Notes: generated by a model from the letters alone, not told the origin. A stretch of DNA of 64,000 nt from Portibacter marinus (GCF_021533195.1 NZ_JAJNKB010000008.1:62001-126000); one strand, 5' to 3'; positions 1 through 8,826 are shown, counted from the first letter of the stretch. Numbers and translations: made by a program.

Positions 1-112
1 AAGCTTTTCGCTCACAATCTAAATGATCTTGCAAAAACGAATCAAAATCTGACATGACAGCATTAATCCATTCCTGGCTGCTGGGTGCCTTAATATCCAG
101 GTTTAATTTCAT
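1..112 (-). CDS. miaE: tRNA-(ms2io6A)-hydroxylase, N-terminal fragment (MiaE-like)
   Basis: The reverse strand opens with ATG at 112 and stays open to the window edge, giving 37 codons. It begins MKLNLDIKAPSSQEW and continues with a conserved-looking segment FDSFLQDHLDCERKA. The pattern of a Trp followed by F/L-rich spacing and DHxxCExKA is typical of the start of MiaE-family di-iron proteins, which hydroxylate the isopentenyl group of ms2i6A37 in tRNA. Most of the protein, including the other metal ligands, lies outside the window, so the call rests on the N-terminus only. Confidence 0.72.
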   Translation of the reverse strand, partial: MKLNLDIKAPSSQEWINAVMSDFDSFLQDHLDCERKA

Positions 113-129
113 TCAATGATGGATTTGAC

Positions 130-261
130 TTACAACGAAGCTCTGTACATAAGATAGAGCAAAAAAATGATTACCGCAGTCACCACAATAGACACAACGA
201 AAAATTTTCTCTGCTCTTTTTTGTCTCTCAATTTCTTTCTTTGTTGCTTTCCTCTAGACAT
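130..261 (-). CDS. Small single-pass membrane protein, 43 aa
   Basis: A short reverse-strand ORF starts with ATG at 261 and stops with TAA at 130, just upstream of the MiaE-like gene in the same direction. The first 19 residues are very basic (MSRGKQQRKKLRDKKEQRK). One hydrophobic segment follows, from about residue 20 to 39 (FFVVSIVVTAVIIFLLYLMY), then a tail of four residues. This predicts an inner-membrane peptide with a positive cytoplasmic N-terminus. I recognise no family. Its start does not overlap the neighbours, which supports a real small gene, but it could be fortuitous. Confidence 0.5.
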   Translation of the reverse strand: MSRGKQQRKKLRDKKEQRKFFVVSIVVTAVIIFLLYLMYRASL

Positions 262-388
262 ACCTTAAGAATTTGTAGCAATATAATAAACTGCTGTTAT
301 TAGATGAAATCTGTCTGGCAATAGTTTTTGCCTTTCGAACATCTCACGTAAAGTGATGGTCCGATTTTTATCAAAGCAAAAGAATGAT

Positions 389-1621
389 ATGGGTAAAAAG
401 GAATTGAAAAAGTCGCTTGGCTTTTGGGACGTACTAATGTTTGGTGTAGGAGGTATCATAGGCGCAGGGATCTACGCCATCATAGGAAAGGCAGCAACTC
501 ATGGTGGAAATATGCTCTGGCTTAGTTTCGTCATTGCTTCATTGGTAGCATTGCTCACTGGTTTAAGTTACGCAGAATTTGTAAGCCGTTTTCCCGATGC
601 CGGTGGGAGCTTTGAATATATCAAGCAAAGTTTTGGTAAGAAAACAGCGCTTTACATGTCCATTTTTATGACATTCACTGGTTTCGTAGCAGCTGCCGCG
701 ATTGCCATTAGCTTTGCAGAATATTTTAGCAGGCTTATAGAAACTCCCAGTTGGATCGTGGTCATTGGAGTTGTAGCCTTAATGGCTTTTTTTAATATTG
801 TCGGCTCCAAGTACTCTTCTTACTTTAATATGTTCGCTACGATTGTTACGCTAGCTGGATTAATTTTGGTTATTGCTTTTTCAATTCCTGATATAGGAAG
901 TAAGAACCTGCTGGAGATGAATTCGAAAGGTGTCAATGGCATCATCGCCGGAGCCGCCCTTATATTTTTCAGTTATATAGGCTTTGAAGACCTTGTCAAA
1001 ATGGCAGAAGAAACCAAAAATCCCCGTGTTAATATGCCGTGGGCAATCATTTTGAGCGGTGTCATCGTTATGGTGTTTTATGTCTTAATTGCCATTTGCA
1101 GTGTAAGTACCTTGGGTTGGGAAGAACTTTCGAGTTCTAATGGTCCTTTGGCAGCAGTGATTGAGTCGCAGTGGGGGGCTATCGGAGCTACGATTTTAGT
1201 GATTGTAGCGCTCTTCGCGACCAGCAAAACAATACTTAGCAATATTCTGGGTACTTCAAGGTTGCTTTATGACGTGGCCAGAGATAGTGATATAAGTTGG
1301 CTAAAGAGATTTACCACGCTTTCCGGTATTGGTAATACGCCGAATTATGCCATCATTTCTATTAGTATCTTAGCAATTGGCTTTGGATTGATAGGGAATC
1401 TTGAAGTGGTTGCCAGCATGAGCAATATCTTCATTTTCATCGTCTTCGGAATGGTCAACCTGGGATTGATTCTATATAGAAGAGATCATCCGGAGGCAGA
1501 AACTCCGAAATTTAAGGTGCCACTAAATTTTAATAATGTATCTGTTCTTACCTTTCTGGCGCTCATTACTATCATCGTAATGTTCGTATACAATATCATC
1601 AATTTGATTAAAGGATACTAG
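389..1621 (+). CDS. APC-family amino acid permease
   Basis: This is a polytopic membrane protein of 410 residues with about 12 hydrophobic segments. It starts with the signature FWDVLMFGVGGIIGAGIYAIIG, which is the TM1 substrate-site motif of the amino acid-polyamine-organocation superfamily. It should import an amino acid or related amine by cation symport; the substrate cannot be read from sequence. The ATG at 389 (MGKKELKKSLG) is preferred over in-frame ATGs at 353 and 356, because homologues start with a short basic tail before TM1. Its TAG stop interlocks with the stop of the convergent helicase gene. Confidence 0.88.
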   Translation: MGKKELKKSLGFWDVLMFGVGGIIGAGIYAIIGKAATHGGNMLWLSFVIASLVALLTGLSYAEFVSRFPDAGGSFEYIKQSFGKKTALYMSIFMTFTGFVAAAAIAISFAEYFSRLIETPSWIVVIGVVALMAFFNIVGSKYSSYFNMFATIVTLAGLILVIAFSIPDIGSKNLLEMNSKGVNGIIAGAALIFFSYIGFEDLVKMAEETKNPRVNMPWAIILSGVIVMVFYVLIAICSVSTLGWEELSSSNGPLAAVIESQWGAIGATILVIVALFATSKTILSNILGTSRLLYDVARDSDISWLKRFTTLSGIGNTPNYAIISISILAIGFGLIGNLEVVASMSNIFIFIVFGMVNLGLILYRRDHPEAETPKFKVPLNFNNVSVLTFLALITIIVMFVYNIINLIKGY

Positions 1622-2910
1622 CCCCGTTTCTTTTGTTGGTAGAAATCAACAATTTTCTCGTCAACGAAAATATCCCGAGGTCTGATCTTTCGCTTAAGCT
1701 GAATACCCTCCAGAGATCTGCATCTTGAAAGTGCAACGTAGGTTTGGCCATATTCGAAAGAACCTGTCCCTACATCAATAATCACATTGTCAAAAGTCTT
1801 GCCCTGGCTCTTGTGGATAGTAATCGCCCATGCCATCTTAAGAGGATACTGCTCAAAAGAGCCCACCACTTCAGATTTGATCTGGTTTTCTTCGTGACGA
1901 TACTTTTGTATTTCCCAAACTAATTTTGGAACCTTGATTTCGGACTCCATGCCATCATCACCCACAATCTCAACAATTATTTCCTCGTGACTCAGTGCTT
2001 TGACTATTCCTAAAGTGCCATTTACAAATCTTTTTTCGGGATCGTTCTTCACAAACATAACTTGTGTTCCTTTTTTAAGCTTCAATGCCAATTCAGCCGG
2101 ATAGGAAGAAGGTGGGAAGTTTCCTGACACACTGGCAAGGTAAGTATATTCTTCATCGAATAATTCAGACAGGTGTCTTATATTGATTTCATTAACAATG
2201 GCATTTCTGCTACTTAGGGTAATAATAAATTCATTTTCTTCTATTGATTCGGAATGTCTTTCATTTAAGTCCATAATGACATATTCATCAACCTCATTGG
2301 TACGAATACTATCTAAAATGTTAATAAAGTGCCTTTCATCTTGACGATATACTTCTTGTAGTTCTATCATTTCAAAATGGGCTTCATTGCGCCATACTAA
2401 GGCAGAAAAGAAATAAGGTGAATCATACCTTTCCACGAGATATTGAGCTTCCATTTTATTACCCACTACTGGAGGCAACTGAAATAAATCACCAAACAAT
2501 ATCATGCGAACCCCACCAAACGGAACATTTGTTCCTCGATTGACTCTTAGAAACCAGTCGATATTGTCCATCATGTCCGCTCTCACCATCGAGATTTCAT
2601 CTATGATGATCACTTCGATATTTAAAAACATACGGTAGTTTTTGCGCCTTTGAATATCTTCTCTCATGAGCAATTTTGGAGGGAAACCGAAGAAAGAATG
2701 TATGGTTTGGCCACCTACATTCAGCGCAGCAATTCCAGTGGGTGCCAGGACTACATGTTTCTTACTTGTGGTTTTGGCGAATAATTGGAGTAAGGTGGAT
2801 TTGCCTGTTCCCGCTCGTCCGGTAACAAATAAATGATCGCCGCCGTGCTCCATCAGATCAAGTGCCTCCTGATGTTCTGAACTTAAAGCCAAAGGTCCGG
2901 ATCCAATCAA
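1618..2910 (-). CDS. Short Pif1/Dda-like SF1 ATP-dependent helicase
   Basis: This is a 430-residue superfamily 1B helicase core. It has a Walker A motif GRAGTGKST at residues 31-39, Walker B IIIDEIS at 101-107, a VYRQ motif near 188, AITIHKSQGKTF at 362-373 and YVALSR at 391-396. This order fits Pif1/Dda/RecD-type 5'-3' DNA helicases acting in replication or repair. The only start that keeps the Q-motif-like segment SSEHQEALDLM is TTG at 2910, which overlaps the upstream TGA stop as TTGA; the first ATG, at 2853, would cut close to the P-loop. It is probably cotranscribed with the upstream endonuclease-family gene. Many Bacteroidota homologues are longer; this one lacks a C-terminal extension. 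Confidence 0.87.
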   Translation of the reverse strand: MIGSGPLALSSEHQEALDLMEHGGDHLFVTGRAGTGKSTLLQLFAKTTSKKHVVLAPTGIAALNVGGQTIHSFFGFPPKLLMREDIQRRKNYRMFLNIEVIIIDEISMVRADMMDNIDWFLRVNRGTNVPFGGVRMILFGDLFQLPPVVGNKMEAQYLVERYDSPYFFSALVWRNEAHFEMIELQEVYRQDERHFINILDSIRTNEVDEYVIMDLNERHSESIEENEFIITLSSRNAIVNEINIRHLSELFDEEYTYLASVSGNFPPSSYPAELALKLKKGTQVMFVKNDPEKRFVNGTLGIVKALSHEEIIVEIVGDDGMESEIKVPKLVWEIQKYRHEENQIKSEVVGSFEQYPLKMAWAITIHKSQGKTFDNVIIDVGTGSFEYGQTYVALSRCRSLEGIQLKRKIRPRDIFVDEKIVDFYQQKKRG

Positions 2911-3941
2911 TAGACAGTTTTTAGTAGATGAACATAAACAGCAAAATGATCCGAATAACCCGCGATGTAAGTGTCACCAGAAAATGTTCGAAAAGGATAT
3001 CCTTTGTACTGACCAAAGGTCTGCACCAATTCATTTTTATTATGGATACCGGCTCTATAGTAAAAGAAACCTTCCTGCATGCGATCCAATAAGGTTTCAC
3101 TTACAATAATTTGATCAAATAAAGACCAGGCGTCCCGATAAGCGTTAGAACCAATTCCTTTTTTATAAAACGCCCACATTGGATTATAAAATCCATTCTT
3201 TGGGGTATTAGAAACATGCTGTCTGGCCTTTAGTATACTTTTAAGACTTGGGCTTATAGGGTCGTCATTCAGATCGCCCATTATTAATATTTTGGCCTTG
3301 GGAGAAACTTGCTGTAGTGAATCACAAATTTCCTTGTTTAATTTAGCTGCCGCATTTCGTCCAGGCCTGGATTTCTTCTCGCCACCACTTCTCGACGGCC
3401 AATGGTTCACCAGTAAATGTATATCTTCACCATCCAAATTTCCGTGTACGTGAAGAACGTCTCTGGTGTAAACTCTTTCACCATCTCTCTGCAAATGCAG
3501 CGTATGATATTTGTAAGAAATGGGTTGAAATTTTTCTGCCTGATATAACAAAGCAACATCTATTCCCCTTTTATCGGGAGAGTCTTCATGAATGATTTTG
3601 TAATTTCTATCTTTTATTGCCTTCTGAAGGACCAAATCCTCCAGCACTCCACGATTTTCGACTTCTGAAACTCCTAAAATGGCTACTCCGTCATTATTTT
3701 CATCTGTCCCGAGGTCTTGAATGACATGTGATAAATGTTCTAACTTTTCATGATATTTTTCAAATGTCCAATTCTTCGAGCCCTCAGGTGTGAATTCCGA
3801 ATCTCTTACCTCATCATCATCTTTGATATCAAATAAGTTCTCAAGATTATAAAAGCCAATCGTTGAAATCTTGTACTGTTTATCCTGCCCCATTGCGATG
3901 AAACAGTAAAAAAACAGCACTATGGTAATCATTTTCTTCAT
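2907..3941 (-). CDS. Secreted endonuclease/exonuclease/phosphatase-family protein
   Basis: The protein starts with a signal peptide (MKKMITIVLFFYCFIAMGQ) and contains an endonuclease/exonuclease/phosphatase fold. Visible active-site elements are FYNLENLFD, the Glu of SEVENRG, NHWPSRSGGE, GDLNDDP and the C-terminal SDHFAVYVHL with its catalytic His. The fold cuts phosphodiester or phosphomonoester bonds, most likely in extracellular nucleic acid given the export signal. ATG at 3941 gives the cleanest signal peptide; ATG at 3950 and GTG at 3965 are also in frame. It is divergent from a TonB receptor/DUF5689 pair and shares promoter elements with it. Its stop overlaps the helicase start. Confidence 0.87.
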   Translation of the reverse strand: MKKMITIVLFFYCFIAMGQDKQYKISTIGFYNLENLFDIKDDDEVRDSEFTPEGSKNWTFEKYHEKLEHLSHVIQDLGTDENNDGVAILGVSEVENRGVLEDLVLQKAIKDRNYKIIHEDSPDKRGIDVALLYQAEKFQPISYKYHTLHLQRDGERVYTRDVLHVHGNLDGEDIHLLVNHWPSRSGGEKKSRPGRNAAAKLNKEICDSLQQVSPKAKILIMGDLNDDPISPSLKSILKARQHVSNTPKNGFYNPMWAFYKKGIGSNAYRDAWSLFDQIIVSETLLDRMQEGFFYYRAGIHNKNELVQTFGQYKGYPFRTFSGDTYIAGYSDHFAVYVHLLKTVY

Positions 3942-3965
3942 TGACGTCATTAAGTAAGATTTCAC

Positions 3966-4028
3966 ACTTGCGCAAAAATTACAATTTTCTTAATATGTAG
4001 TTCATAAAGTAATGTTAATTTTGCGCAA
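3966..4028. promoter_or_regulatory. Divergent promoter region with two TTGCGCAA palindromes
   Basis: The perfect palindrome TTGCGCAA occurs at 3968-3975 and again at 4021-4028. On the plus strand the second copy is preceded by TAATTTTG (4016-4023), a perfect match to the Bacteroidota -7 box TAnnTTTG, about 27 bases before the TonB receptor ATG. On the minus strand the first copy is preceded by TAATTTTTG, one base longer, facing the endonuclease-family gene. The two genes therefore carry near mirror-image core promoters. Whether the palindrome is an operator or part of the promoter is inference. Confidence 0.5.
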
Positions 4029-4049
4029 CATTTATTAAATGCTGACCGG

Positions 4050-6782
4050 ATGCATAGAATTCCTTTAATGCTTATTTTAGCTTTTCTTTCACACTTTTCA
4101 AGTATTGTTGGCCAATTTTCAGTTTCTGGCGTAGTACTAGATGAACAAAATAACCCACTACCTGGCGTAGCCATATACAGTATATCTGAAGACCTTATCA
4201 GTACTTCCAACGAAGATGGGAGGTTTGAATTAAATTTCCTATCCAACAACCCTCAGCAAATCAAATTTGCAGATTCCAATTTTGAAGAGCAAATACGAAT
4301 CGTGGATGAAAATACAACTGATTTGGTTGTGGTGTTGCGATCTATTGCAGCCAGTTTAGAGGAAACCGACTTTCAGGTCATTACCTTATCGGACGATGAA
4401 TTGGAGGTGGGAGGCAGCAGTCAGAATATCTCAAGTATTCTTCAAGCTTCAAATGACGTTTTTGTGAACAATACCGCGTTCCAGTTTAATGTTGCGCGAT
4501 TTAATGCCCGAGGGCTGGGTGTTCATGATTCGAGGATGTTTCTTAACGGTATGCCGGTCAATGATCTTGACGATGGAAGAATCAATTGGAGCTATTGGGG
4601 AGGGTTAAATGATGTTCTGAGAAATCGACGTTCAAATTATGGATTAGGCAATATTGAATATTCCTTTGGAGATCTTGCTGGAACTCAGTCAATTGATCTT
4701 CGTGCCAGATACCAAAGGAAACAAATCAGACCTTCATTTGCGGTTTCCAATCGATCTTATAGAAACAGAGCCATGTTTACCTATTCTACAGGTCTAAAGG
4801 ATAATAAATACGCATTGACAGTATCTGGCTCCCGAAGGTGGGGTAATGAGGGTTATATTGATGCTACTTTTTACGACGCCTGGTCGTATTTCCTGAGTTT
4901 CGATTATAAGATCAGTGAGACCCATGCTTTGAATTTTGTGGCACTCGGAGCACCCACAGAAAGGGGCAGAAGTGGAGCATCGGTGCAAGAGTTGTATGAT
5001 CTAGCAGGTTCGAACTATTACAATTCCTACTGGGGTTATCAAAATGGTCAAAAGAGAAATTCGAGGGTCTATAATACTTTCCAACCTATTTTCATGTTGA
5101 GACATGATTATGAAAAAACGGATTTAAGAGTTTCAACTACGGTAGCTTACCAGACTGGAAGGTTTGGTTCTTCCAGATTGGATTGGTACAATACCTCAGA
5201 CCCTCGACCAGATTACTATAGAAACCTACCTTCTTTTTATGAAGATAGTCCGGAAATTGCACAAAAAATTACCGAGCGATACCAAAATGAAGCAGAGCGC
5301 CAGATTGACTGGGATTATTTATATTTTATTAATAAGAATACAACCGAAGATTTTTTTGACGATGCCGGTAATCTTGTGGCCTCAGGTCATCGTGCAAGAT
5401 ATCTATTGGGTGAACAGAGGTTTGATGCGGATAAATTTACCTTCAATACAAACCTTAATTATAAATTCACCAATCAGTTATTAATTGATGGTGGAGCGAT
5501 TTTCATCCAGGAAGACAATCATAATTTTCAGTCAGCATTAGACCTACTGGGAGCAGATTACTATATTGACATTGATCGATTTGCAGAAAGAGACTTTAAG
5601 CCAGACTCTGATGAGCTTCAAAACGATTTAAACAATCCGAACAAGATCGTCAGTGAAGGGGACATCTATGGATTTGATTACAACACATTGACCAGAAATG
5701 CTCGCCTATGGACACAAGTTGCTTATAAATCACCCAAATTGGATGCTTATATCGGAGGAGAAATTGGGCAAGCCAGCTTCTGGAGAGTTGGAAACATGCG
5801 AAATGGCAAGTTTCCCGATAATTCGTTCGGAAAGTCTGAAGTATCCGTCTTTTCGACCTTTGGAGTAAAAGGAGGTTTAAGTTATAAACTTAATGGTCGA
5901 AATTACATCAATCTAAGTTCGATGTATTTGACCAAGCCACCATTGACGCGATTTGCATTTGTATCACCACGAACGAGGCACGATGTCGCACCTAGTCTTG
6001 AAGTATCCAAGAATTTATCTTCTGAACTAACCTATCATCACCGATCTCCCGGAGCAAAGATCAAACTATCTGCATATTATTCCACACAGTTGGATATTAC
6101 AGAGGTATCCAGCTTCTATCATGATGAGCTGAGAGGGTTTGTCAACTTTATTGTTTCAGATATCGATTACCGTCAAATGGGAATTGAAGCTGCAGCAGAT
6201 ATAAAGTTGTCAACAACGCTTTCTTTGGTAGGTGCAGCGGCCATTGGAGATTATCTATATACCTCACGACCTTCTGCCACCATATCTCAGGATAATAACG
6301 CGGAGTTATTAGAAGTGGATCAAACCATCTATACTAATAACTTTTTTATTCACAGTACCCCCCAGAATGCTTATACTTTAGGTTTAAAGTACAATTCTCC
6401 CAGATACTGGTTTCTCAATTTGAATTTTAATTACTTCGATAAGATGTACCTCTCCTTTAATCCTACCAGGCGAACGCAAAATGCAGTAGCGGAATTGATT
6501 AAAGAAGAAAATATCGAATTGTGGCAGGACATATTGTATCAGGAGAAATTACCTGCCAATTATACGGCGGACCTTTTTGGTGGAAAATCATGGAAAATCG
6601 GGCAACGATTTATTTACCTGACGGTAGGGATCAACAATATCTTAAACAACACAAATTTTATTACTGGTGGTTATGAGCAGAATCGATTTGATTTTGAAAA
6701 TCTGGATGTTGACCGCTTTCCTCCACGTTACTTTTACGCATACGGTACGAACTATTTTATTGGATTAAGTTTTAGATTATAA
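4050..6782 (+). CDS. TonB-dependent receptor with CarboxypepD-reg-like domain
   Basis: This is a 910-residue outer-membrane receptor. A signal peptide (MHRIPLMLILAFLSHFSSIVG) is followed by a carboxypeptidase-regulatory-like beta-sandwich (about 24-95, VSGVVLDEQNNPLPGVAIY). A plug domain lies near 110-220 with FNARGLGVHDSRMFLNGMPV. The rest is a long beta-barrel rich in aromatic strands, ending FIGLSFRL. It should import a ligand with TonB/ExbBD energy. No SusD partner is present; instead the next gene, 4 bases downstream, is a DUF5689 lipoprotein. With the divergent secreted endonuclease-family protein this suggests uptake of nucleic-acid breakdown products or phosphate, which is inference. 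Confidence 0.9.
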   Translation: MHRIPLMLILAFLSHFSSIVGQFSVSGVVLDEQNNPLPGVAIYSISEDLISTSNEDGRFELNFLSNNPQQIKFADSNFEEQIRIVDENTTDLVVVLRSIAASLEETDFQVITLSDDELEVGGSSQNISSILQASNDVFVNNTAFQFNVARFNARGLGVHDSRMFLNGMPVNDLDDGRINWSYWGGLNDVLRNRRSNYGLGNIEYSFGDLAGTQSIDLRARYQRKQIRPSFAVSNRSYRNRAMFTYSTGLKDNKYALTVSGSRRWGNEGYIDATFYDAWSYFLSFDYKISETHALNFVALGAPTERGRSGASVQELYDLAGSNYYNSYWGYQNGQKRNSRVYNTFQPIFMLRHDYEKTDLRVSTTVAYQTGRFGSSRLDWYNTSDPRPDYYRNLPSFYEDSPEIAQKITERYQNEAERQIDWDYLYFINKNTTEDFFDDAGNLVASGHRARYLLGEQRFDADKFTFNTNLNYKFTNQLLIDGGAIFIQEDNHNFQSALDLLGADYYIDIDRFAERDFKPDSDELQNDLNNPNKIVSEGDIYGFDYNTLTRNARLWTQVAYKSPKLDAYIGGEIGQASFWRVGNMRNGKFPDNSFGKSEVSVFSTFGVKGGLSYKLNGRNYINLSSMYLTKPPLTRFAFVSPRTRHDVAPSLEVSKNLSSELTYHHRSPGAKIKLSAYYSTQLDITEVSSFYHDELRGFVNFIVSDIDYRQMGIEAAADIKLSTTLSLVGAAAIGDYLYTSRPSATISQDNNAELLEVDQTIYTNNFFIHSTPQNAYTLGLKYNSPRYWFLNLNFNYFDKMYLSFNPTRRTQNAVAELIKEENIELWQDILYQEKLPANYTADLFGGKSWKIGQRFIYLTVGINNILNNTNFITGGYEQNRFDFENLDVDRFPPRYFYAYGTNYFIGLSFRL

Positions 6783-6786
6783 TAGA

Positions 6787-8103
6787 ATGAAGAACATCAT
6801 ATTTCTTTTGTCAATTGCTTTGCTAGCTGGATGTGTTGATCATACTTTCGATGAACCGCCGGGCTTTACCCTTGAGGTAGTAGATGCAAATGCGAATATA
6901 GGAGACTTATTGGATCAATGGCAGCCGGGTAATTTTGTTCAGATTACTGACGAGTTGACCTTTAGTGGTAGGGTAGTGGCCAATGATGAGTCGGGAAATT
7001 TCTATAAACAATTAGTAGTGGAGGATGAAACAGGAGGTATTCAGATCAGATTGGATGCTATAGGATTGTTCAATGAATTTCCCATCGGTAGAGAGGTATT
7101 CATCAAGTGTCGAAATCTCTTCATCAGTGACTACCAGGGCCTGCCCCAATTAAGTGCGGCAGAAGGATCAGGCAGTAACATACAATCTATTGCTGTACCT
7201 GAGCCGCTGATATCTGAACACGTGTTTAACACTACCTTTACGGAGAACGTGGAACCCCATTCGCTGTCAATTACTGAAGTTTCTCCTGAAGACCTGAATA
7301 CCTTCGTAAAATTTGATAACGTGCAATTCACCGCAGGTTCAGTGGCCAAACCTTTAGCAGATACAGAAAATCAATTTTCATTAAATCACGATATAGAAGA
7401 CTGTAGTGAAAATGAAATCTTGCTGCGTACAAGCAGCTTTGCTTCCTTTGCAGACCAATTCACACCTGCCGGCAATGGTTCGATTCAGGGAATACTGAGT
7501 GTATTCAGAGGTGATTACCAATTGTTATTGCGCGATTATTCAGGAATTAGCATGGATGGAGAAAGATGTGACGGGGGAGGAGAGAACAACAATAATTCTG
7601 GCGACCCTGTCAATACTGTTTCAGAGGATTTTCAAATGCAGCAAGATAATCAAGACATCAAGATTGAAAACTGGTCTAACATTGCAGTGAAGGGCACAAG
7701 AAAATGGAGAGCTAAGGAATTTGACGGTAATGTGTACGCCCAGGCAACAGCATACAATGATAACAGTGAAGAGATGGTAGCGTGGCTCATCACCCCAAAA
7801 ATTAAGTTTGATGCTCCGATGGTTATGGAATTAAGGACCGCTGTAGCCTTCTATGTACATAGCGGGTTGAGTGTTTGGTATTCCAAAGACTTTGACGGAG
7901 AAAATGTGCAGTCCGCTTCATGGACTGAACTTTCTCTGACCATCGCGGGATCAGGTCAGGATAATTACGACTGGGTAGATTCAGGGGAGATAGACCTGTT
8001 TTCTATTGAAGGTGAGGCCTACATAGGATTTAAGTATGAAGGGAACCCTGCAAATGGAACGACCAGTTTTATCATTGATGATGTTAAAATTGTCGATAAG
8101 TAA
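6787..8103 (+). CDS. DUF5689 domain lipoprotein
   Basis: This is a 438-residue predicted surface lipoprotein with signal and lipobox MKNIIFLLSIALLAGC (Cys16). Residues about 35-260 resemble DUF5689, an OB-fold-like domain (FSGRVVANDESGNFYKQLVVEDETGGIQIRLD). A Gly/Asn-rich linker (GGGENNNNSGDP) leads to a C-terminal beta-sandwich (about 275-438) of the choice-of-anchor/DUF5017 type, ending in FIIDDVKIVDK. It follows the TonB receptor by 4 bases and probably forms part of the same outer-membrane complex, in the place usually taken by SusD. OB folds often bind nucleic acid, which suits the nearby nuclease-like gene; ligand binding is not shown. Confidence 0.8.
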   Translation: MKNIIFLLSIALLAGCVDHTFDEPPGFTLEVVDANANIGDLLDQWQPGNFVQITDELTFSGRVVANDESGNFYKQLVVEDETGGIQIRLDAIGLFNEFPIGREVFIKCRNLFISDYQGLPQLSAAEGSGSNIQSIAVPEPLISEHVFNTTFTENVEPHSLSITEVSPEDLNTFVKFDNVQFTAGSVAKPLADTENQFSLNHDIEDCSENEILLRTSSFASFADQFTPAGNGSIQGILSVFRGDYQLLLRDYSGISMDGERCDGGGENNNNSGDPVNTVSEDFQMQQDNQDIKIENWSNIAVKGTRKWRAKEFDGNVYAQATAYNDNSEEMVAWLITPKIKFDAPMVMELRTAVAFYVHSGLSVWYSKDFDGENVQSASWTELSLTIAGSGQDNYDWVDSGEIDLFSIEGEAYIGFKYEGNPANGTTSFIIDDVKIVDK

Positions 8104-8819
8104 TGCCTGAAACCCTCTTTAGATTTAAGAAATTTGAGGTAAAGCAGGAAGATTGCGCCATGAAGATCAATACAGATGGTGTTTTGCTTGGTGCCTGGGT
8201 AGATGTAGATCATAAATCGAACATTCTGGATATTGGAAGCGGTTCAGGAGTAATAGCCATGATGCTCGCTCAAAGAACACATGATGCACTAATAACTGGT
8301 GTTGAAATTGATCAGAAATCGTTTGAGGAGGCCAGGCACAATATGAATGCAAGTCCATGGGCAGAAAGACTTCGCGTTTGCTGCACTTCTATTCAGAATT
8401 TTTCTGAAGTTGACCAAAGTAGTCAGTATGATTTAATAGTATCTAATCCCCCTTTCTTTTCAGGTGGAACACTATCAGCAACGCAGGAAAAAACAGACGT
8501 AAGACACACGACTAAACTCTCACATTCTGACCTGTTGAGATCATCTTTCAGTTTATTAAATGATGAAGGGTGTTTTTCCGTGATATTACCCTACTTAGAA
8601 GGGCTTAGGTTTATTGAACTTGCTGAACAGTATCGATTGCATTGTGGCAGGATTACTGAAGTAAGGTCTTTTCCTGATCAACCTATCGAAAGACTGCTAT
8701 TGACCTTTAAAAAGCATAAAACCACATGGCAAAAAAGTACTTTAGCGATCAGAATAGAACCAAAGATCTTTAGTGAAGAATATAAAAAATTGACCAAAGA
8801 TTTTTACTTGAAGTTTTAA
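8103..8819 (+). CDS. trmN6: tRNA1(Val) (adenine(37)-N6)-methyltransferase
   Basis: This is a class I SAM-dependent methyltransferase of 238 residues. The SAM-binding motif ILDIGSGSGV lies at 41-50 and the N6-adenine catalytic motif NPPFF at 115-119. The N-terminal FRFKKFEVKQEDCAMKINTDGVLLGAW is characteristic of the TrmN6 (YfiC) group, which methylates A37 of tRNA1(Val). The start ATG shares one base with the stop of the preceding lipoprotein gene (TAATG), so it probably rides on that transcript, although its role is housekeeping. Confidence 0.88.
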   Translation: MPETLFRFKKFEVKQEDCAMKINTDGVLLGAWVDVDHKSNILDIGSGSGVIAMMLAQRTHDALITGVEIDQKSFEEARHNMNASPWAERLRVCCTSIQNFSEVDQSSQYDLIVSNPPFFSGGTLSATQEKTDVRHTTKLSHSDLLRSSFSLLNDEGCFSVILPYLEGLRFIELAEQYRLHCGRITEVRSFPDQPIERLLLTFKKHKTTWQKSTLAIRIEPKIFSEEYKKLTKDFYLKF

Positions 8820-8826
8820 CTCCACC

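Noticed and set aside
1-6. AAGCTT at the very start as a cloning junction
   Set aside because: A HindIII site at base 1 may be coincidence. The sequence continues a MiaE-like frame normally, so no vector or junction can be claimed.
5164-5484. Open frame of 106 codons inside the TonB receptor
   Set aside because: It overlaps a well-supported gene in another frame and has no recognisable features.
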